Source: Bordetella sp.
GTDB lineage: Bacteria > Pseudomonadota > Gammaproteobacteria > Burkholderiales > Burkholderiaceae_B
Length of the DNA stretch: 10,887 nt
Assembly (NCBI GenBank): GCA_027450125.1
Contig: DAIDKG010000270.1
Span: 1-10,887, forward strand
Direction: 5' to 3'
Shown here: positions 7,761 to 10,887 of the stretch, piece by piece
Position numbering within the stretch: position 1 is the stretch's first letter
How the letters are laid out: the number at the start of each line of letters is the position of its first letter
Translations under genes and position numbers: made by a program
The notes under the pieces: generated by a model
Seen by the model: the letters and a program-made list of their open reading frames with translations, nothing else
What the model was told of the DNA's origin: nothing
The model's database searches: none

Positions 7761-9179
7761 CTAGGGCCTGCCGATGCGAGAAACGTCGACGAAATGTCCG
7801 GCGATGGCAGCCGCGGCGGCCATCGCCGGGCTGACCAGGTGCGTGCGGCCGCCGCGCCCTTGCCGGCCCTCGAAATTGCGGTTCGAGGTCGAGGCGCAGC
7901 GCTCGCCGGGGCCGAGCCGGTCGGCGTTCATGCCCAGGCACATCGAGCAGCCCGGCTCGCGCCATTCGAAGCCCGCCTGGCGGAAGACCTCGTCCAGCCC
8001 CTCCCGTTCGGCCTGGCGCTTGACCAGTCCCGAGCCGGGCACCACCAGCGCCTGCACGATGCCCGCGGCCACCTTGCGGCCCCTGACGATGCGGGCCGCA
8101 TCGCGCAAGTCCTCGATGCGGGCATTGGTGCAGGAACCGATGAATATCTTGTCGAGCGCGATGTCCGAGATCCGGGTGCCGGGGGCCAGGTCCATATAGG
8201 CCAGCGCATTGCGCAGGCCGGCGCGCCTGATCGGATCGGCCTCGCGCTCGGGATCGGGCACGACGCCGTCGACCGCACAGCTCATGCCGGGCGTGGTGCC
8301 CCAGGACACCTGGGGCCGGATATCCGCGGCGTCCAGGGTCAGTTCGGCGTCGAAGACCGCGCCGGGGTCGCTATGCAGCGTGCGCCAGTATGCCTCGGCC
8401 GCCTCCCGCAGCCCGCCCCGCGGCGCGCCGGGGCAGCCGCGCAGGTAACGCAGCGTGGTTTCGTCAACCGCCACCATGCCGCAACGCGCCCCCGCCTCGA
8501 TGGACAGATTGCACAGGGTCATGCGCGCTTCCATGCTCATGGCGCGCACCGTGCTGCCGCCGTACTCGATGGCGTATCCGGTGCCCACGTCCGTGCCGAA
8601 GCGCCCCAGCAACGCCAGCGCCGCGTCCTTGGCCGTGACGCCCTCGGCCAGCTTGCCTTCGATGGCGATGCGCAAGGTTTTCATGCGCGCCAGGCGCAGG
8701 CATTGCGTGGCCAGCGCATGCTCGATGTCGGATGTCCCGACCCCGAAGGCCAGCGCGGCGAAGGCGCCGTGCGTGCTCGTGTGGGAATCGCCGCAGATCA
8801 GCGTGGTGCCAGGCAAAGTCAGGCCCTGCTCGGGCGCCACGACATGCAGGATTCCTTGCCTGGCGTCGCCGAGCGGATATTCGGTCAGCCCGAACTCGCG
8901 GCAATTGGACTGCAGCGCCTGCACCTGCGCGCGCGCCACCGGATCGGCGATGGCGGCCAGCCCCTGGCTGCGATCCGTGGTGGGAACATTGTGATCCGAC
9001 ATGGCCAGCACGGACTCGGGCCGGCTCGGCCTGCGCCCGGCCAGGCGCAGGCCGTCGAAAGCCTGCGGGCTGGTCACCTCGTTGATCAGATGGCGATCGA
9101 CATAGAGCAATGTCGTGCCGTCGTCGTTTTCCCGGACGGCATGCCGCCGCCAGATTTTTTCGAATAGTGTCTGAGGCAT
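7761..9179 (-). CDS. leuC: 3-isopropylmalate dehydratase large subunit LeuC (possibly a paralogue)
   Basis: A 472-residue catalytic subunit carrying the [4Fe-4S] cluster. The three cluster cysteines are Cys350 ([11 protein letters not shown]) and Cys411/Cys414 (GCSMCLGMN), with the usual spacing. Other family motifs are [20 protein letters not shown] (26-45), MSDHNVPT (60-67), [20 protein letters not shown] (129-148), [18 protein letters not shown] (214-231) and [15 protein letters not shown] (430-444). The start [10 protein letters not shown] fits the LeuC N-terminus. The frame is open for another 442 codons, but that part runs antisense to the LysR gene and is rejected. No ribosome site is close to this ATG; an AGGAG lies 32 bases upstream (9212-9216, minus strand). 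leuC heads the probable leuC-leuD-MFS operon. With no leuA or leuB nearby, a role outside leucine synthesis is possible. Confidence 0.95.
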   Translation of the reverse strand: MPQTLFEKIWRRHAVRENDDGTTLLYVDRHLINEVTSPQAFDGLRLAGRRPSRPESVLAMSDHNVPTTDRSQGLAAIADPVARAQVQALQSNCREFGLTEYPLGDARQGILHVVAPEQGLTLPGTTLICGDSHTSTHGAFAALAFGVGTSDIEHALATQCLRLARMKTLRIAIEGKLAEGVTAKDAALALLGRFGTDVGTGYAIEYGGSTVRAMSMEARMTLCNLSIEAGARCGMVAVDETTLRYLRGCPGAPRGGLREAAEAYWRTLHSDPGAVFDAELTLDAADIRPQVSWGTTPGMSCAVDGVVPDPEREADPIRRAGLRNALAYMDLAPGTRISDIALDKIFIGSCTNARIEDLRDAARIVRGRKVAAGIVQALVVPGSGLVKRQAEREGLDEVFRQAGFEWREPGCSMCLGMNADRLGPGERCASTSNRNFEGRQGRGGRTHLVSPAMAAAAAIAGHFVDVSRIGRP

Positions 9180-9194
9180 CGCGAATCGGCAAGT

Positions 9195-9200
9195 GTTATC
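9195..9200 (-). promoter_or_regulatory. possible -10 element for leuC
   Basis: On the minus strand GATAAC matches four of six bases of TATAAT and is the best -10-like sequence just ahead of leuC. No good -35 box stands at the right distance, as is common for LysR-activated promoters. If used, transcription would start about 8 bases before the ATG, giving an almost leaderless message. This would fit the absence of a nearby ribosome site. Weak evidence. Confidence 0.25.
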
Positions 9201-9245
9201 CGGCAGCCCGTCTCCTGGCTTTCGGTTCGTGGTCGTTCGGCAGGC

Positions 9246-9269
9246 GCCGGGTTGCCCGGCCATAGCCGG
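9246..9269. other. mutually exclusive GC hairpins in the leuC/lysR spacer
   Basis: GCCGGG (9246-9251) pairs with CCCGGC (9255-9260) across a 3-base loop. The CCGGC part of the second arm (9256-9260) can instead pair with GCCGG (9265-9269) across CATA. The middle arm therefore has two partners. In DNA the same symmetry could serve as a protein site. Function is unknown; such GC-rich symmetry can also arise by chance in this genome. Confidence 0.35.
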
Positions 9270-9283
9270 CAAAAACCGCCATG

Positions 9284-9304
9284 CATGCCGAATGCCGAGG
9301 CATG
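9284..9304. promoter_or_regulatory. candidate LysR operator: ATGCCGA tandem plus inverted GGCAT
   Basis: ATGCCGA occurs twice in direct succession (9285-9291 and 9292-9298) and is followed at once by GGCAT (9299-9303), the inverse of ATGCC. This gives the perfect dyad ATGCC-GA-GGCAT (9292-9303) and a wider dyad CATGCC-N9-GGCATG (9284-9289 with 9299-9304). It lies about 105 bases upstream of leuC and 95 upstream of the divergent LysR gene, in the place where LysR-type regulators usually bind. A T-N11-A spacing exists (T9286, A9298), though it is not itself symmetric. Binding is inferred. Confidence 0.45.
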
Positions 9305-9398
9305 TTATCGTCCGCCCCGACGAGCTGCCATTTCTTTTTCGACAAGCCAGCCATCTCGAATCGCGATGGCTAGCGCTGCCCAAACCGAGGGTCAGGCC

Positions 9399-10289
9399 AT
9401 GCGTTTCGATCTCGAATCCTTGCGGATGTTCGCCGCGGTGGCGGAACAGGGCAGCATTGCCGCCGCGTCGCAGGCCACGCATATCGTGGCCTCGGCGGTC
9501 AGCCGCAGGATTTCCGAACTGGAACGCGACATCGGCATGCCGCTCTTCGAGCGCCACAGCCGGGGCGCGCGGCCGACGCCGGCGGGCCAGACGCTGTATC
9601 GGCACGCCAGGCGCATCTTCGAGCAATGCGAGCAAGCCGAGGGCGAGCTGGACGAATACTCGCAGGGCGTGCGCGGGCACGTCCGGCTGTCGGTCAATTT
9701 CACGGCCATGGTTCATTACCTGCCGCCCGCGCTGCACCGCTTTCTCTCCAGCAACCGCGCCATCAAGATCGACCTGATCGAGAAGACCAGCGATGTCGTC
9801 TTGCGCATGGTCGAGAACGGAACCGTGGATTTCGGCATCTGCGCGGTGACCGAGCCGGCGGCGCGGCTGACCTGCGTTCCGTACCGCGTGGACCGGCTGT
9901 TCGTCGTCGTACCGGCCGGCCATCGCTACGCCAGCCGCGCCAGCCTGCGCTTCGAAGAAGTATTGGACGAGGATTTCGTTGGCATGCAGGACGGCGCCTC
10001 GATCTATACGCTGAGCCAGCGCGGCGCCGCGCTGCACGGTCGCCGCCTGAAGCTGCGCATCCAGGTGACCTGCTTCGAGGCCGTGCGCAATATGGTGGCC
10101 GTAGGCATGGGCGTGGGCCTGCTGCCGGAAATCGGCATCCCCGCCGATATGCCGGGAATCGTCAGGATCGCGCTGGACGAACCCTGGGCGCAGCGCTGGC
10201 TGCATATCGTGTATCGCGACCTCGAGGCCCTGCCGGCGGCGGCACGGCTGCTGATCGAGCAACTGGGGCCTGCCAACCCTGAAGGCTAA
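9399..10289 (+). CDS. LysR-type transcriptional regulator, divergent from leuCD
   Basis: A 296-residue LysR-family regulator. The N-terminal winged helix-turn-helix covers about residues 4-63: [20 protein letters not shown], then [21 protein letters not shown] with the typical recognition helix, then a variant of the wing with TPAG. A linker helix follows (about 64-90), then a periplasmic-binding-like effector domain from about 93 to 290 with VRLSVN, VDFGIC and GVGLLPE segments. The ATG at 9399 follows GAGGG (9387-9391) by seven bases and puts the HTH at the proper place; the in-frame ATG at 9366 lacks a ribosome site. Its divergent position makes it the probable regulator of leuC-leuD-MFS, with an intermediate of that pathway as a likely co-inducer. 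The ligand is unknown. Confidence 0.92.
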   Translation: MRFDLESLRMFAAVAEQGSIAAASQATHIVASAVSRRISELERDIGMPLFERHSRGARPTPAGQTLYRHARRIFEQCEQAEGELDEYSQGVRGHVRLSVNFTAMVHYLPPALHRFLSSNRAIKIDLIEKTSDVVLRMVENGTVDFGICAVTEPAARLTCVPYRVDRLFVVVPAGHRYASRASLRFEEVLDEDFVGMQDGASIYTLSQRGAALHGRRLKLRIQVTCFEAVRNMVAVGMGVGLLPEIGIPADMPGIVRIALDEPWAQRWLHIVYRDLEALPAAARLLIEQLGPANPEG

Positions 10290-10299
10290 AAGCAGCCAC

Positions 10300-10887
10300 T
10301 CACTGGCCGCCGGCTGAGCCGGGAGGCCCGGCATCGAGCGCCGCCGCCATATAGTCAGCGAATGCCTGCACCTTGTATGAAGGACGAGGCCCCCCGGGAA
10401 AGACGGCATGCACCTGCACCGGCTCCAGGGCATAGCCGGCCAGCAGGGGAACCAGCGCCCCCGAGCGCAATTCCGCCGCGCACATGGCGGCCGATACGCG
10501 GGCAATGCCCAGGCCGGCGAGCGCGCCGGCCTGGCGTCCGGGCGCCGAGTCCGTCTGAACGCGGCCGGCCACGTCGACCGAGATGACCGTGCCGCGCCGC
10601 TTGAAGACCCAGCTCTCGCGCCCCGATCCCTTGGAGCCGACGATGCAGTCGTGGCCGGCCAGGTCGGCGGGATGCCGGGGCATGCCCCGGGCCTTCAAAT
10701 ACGCCGGCGCGGCGACCACGAACCTGGGCAACGCCGCCAGCCTGCGCGCGCCGAAGGCCGAGTCCGCCAGCCTGCCGAGCCGGATGGCGACGTCCACCCC
10801 CTCGGCGACCAGGTCCTGGTAGGCGTCCGACACCCGCAGATCCACCCGCAGCAGCGGATAGCGCGCCAGGAATTCCGGCAGGCGCGG
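10300..10887 (-). CDS. LysR-type transcriptional regulator, C-terminal part (5' end outside window)
   Basis: The last 195 residues of a second LysR-family regulator; the reading frame continues past the window edge, so the DNA-binding domain is not visible. The effector domain is of the CrgA-like type common in beta-proteobacteria: [20 protein letters not shown], then [19 protein letters not shown] and [27 protein letters not shown], and later [25 protein letters not shown]. The C-terminus ends in a flexible glycine/alanine-rich stretch, GPPGSAGGQ. The stop lies 10 bases from the stop of the other LysR gene, which runs the opposite way. The two effector domains are clearly different in sequence, so they are not a recent duplication. 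Its target genes, probably beyond the right edge, cannot be seen. Confidence 0.9.
   Translation of the reverse strand, partial: PRLPEFLARYPLLRVDLRVSDAYQDLVAEGVDVAIRLGRLADSAFGARRLAALPRFVVAAPAYLKARGMPRHPADLAGHDCIVGSKGSGRESWVFKRRGTVISVDVAGRVQTDSAPGRQAGALAGLGIARVSAAMCAAELRSGALVPLLAGYALEPVQVHAVFPGGPRPSYKVQAFADYMAAALDAGPPGSAGGQ

Noticed and set aside
6981..9167. A 728-codon open frame on the + strand opposite leuD and leuC.
   Set aside because: Low-complexity Arg/Gly/His-rich composition typical of antisense shadows; leuC and leuD on the other strand have full family motifs.
10318..10332. GCCGGG-AGG-CCCGGC, similar in arms to the hairpin at 9246-9260, considered as a repeated regulatory element.
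   Set aside because: It lies inside the coding end of the second LysR gene, the loops differ, and such GC-only arms are expected by chance in this sequence.
9180..10505. A 442-codon in-frame upstream extension of leuC on the minus strand.
   Set aside because: It runs antisense through the whole LysR gene, resembles no protein family, and LeuC is complete with its normal N-terminus from 9179. High GC content leaves antisense frames open.

Overview
The window is GC-rich, densely coded chromosome with long spurious open frames opposite real genes. It fits a beta-proteobacterium of the Alcaligenaceae, most likely Bordetella or a close relative such as Achromobacter. This rests on base composition, protein style and the ffh/ypjD/PP0621/ampD neighbourhood; no database search was possible. 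Thirteen protein genes are supported, two of them cut by the window ends. No RNA gene, insertion sequence, phage gene or CRISPR array was seen, and no gene-free stretch reaches 300 bases.

Region 1 (1-1590, + strand): the 3' end of trmB (tRNA m7G46 methyltransferase), a proline iminopeptidase gene (pip), and thiS, the sulfur carrier of thiazole synthesis, whose start codon overlaps the pip stop. Region 2 (1591-4992): ffh (SRP GTPase) on the minus strand, then divergently ypjD (CcsA-like membrane protein), a small membrane-anchored Cys/His-rich protein of the PP0621 type, and ampD (cytoplasmic anhydromuropeptide amidase). Region 3 (5035-5655): a cytosolic glutathione S-transferase. These are housekeeping or conserved genes.

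Region 4 (5713-10289) is the most accessory-looking part. leuC and leuD (3-isopropylmalate dehydratase-type large and small subunits) and an MFS organic-acid transporter lie head to tail on the minus strand, with gaps of 3 and 56 bases, and look like one operon. A LysR-type regulator gene is divergent from leuC across a 219-base spacer that holds a tandem/inverted ATGCC repeat. No leuA or leuB is visible. A self-contained, LysR-controlled uptake-plus-hydro-lyase module for a dicarboxylic or hydroxy acid is therefore a reasonable alternative to plain leucine synthesis. Region 5 (10300-10887): the 3' part of a second, unrelated LysR-type gene, tail to tail with the first.

Nothing here is clearly a new molecular system. 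The most interesting leads are the leuCD-transporter-LysR module and its intergenic control region, a 15-base in-frame tandem repeat in ampD, the structured leader of ypjD, and the separation of thiS from any visible thiazole gene.
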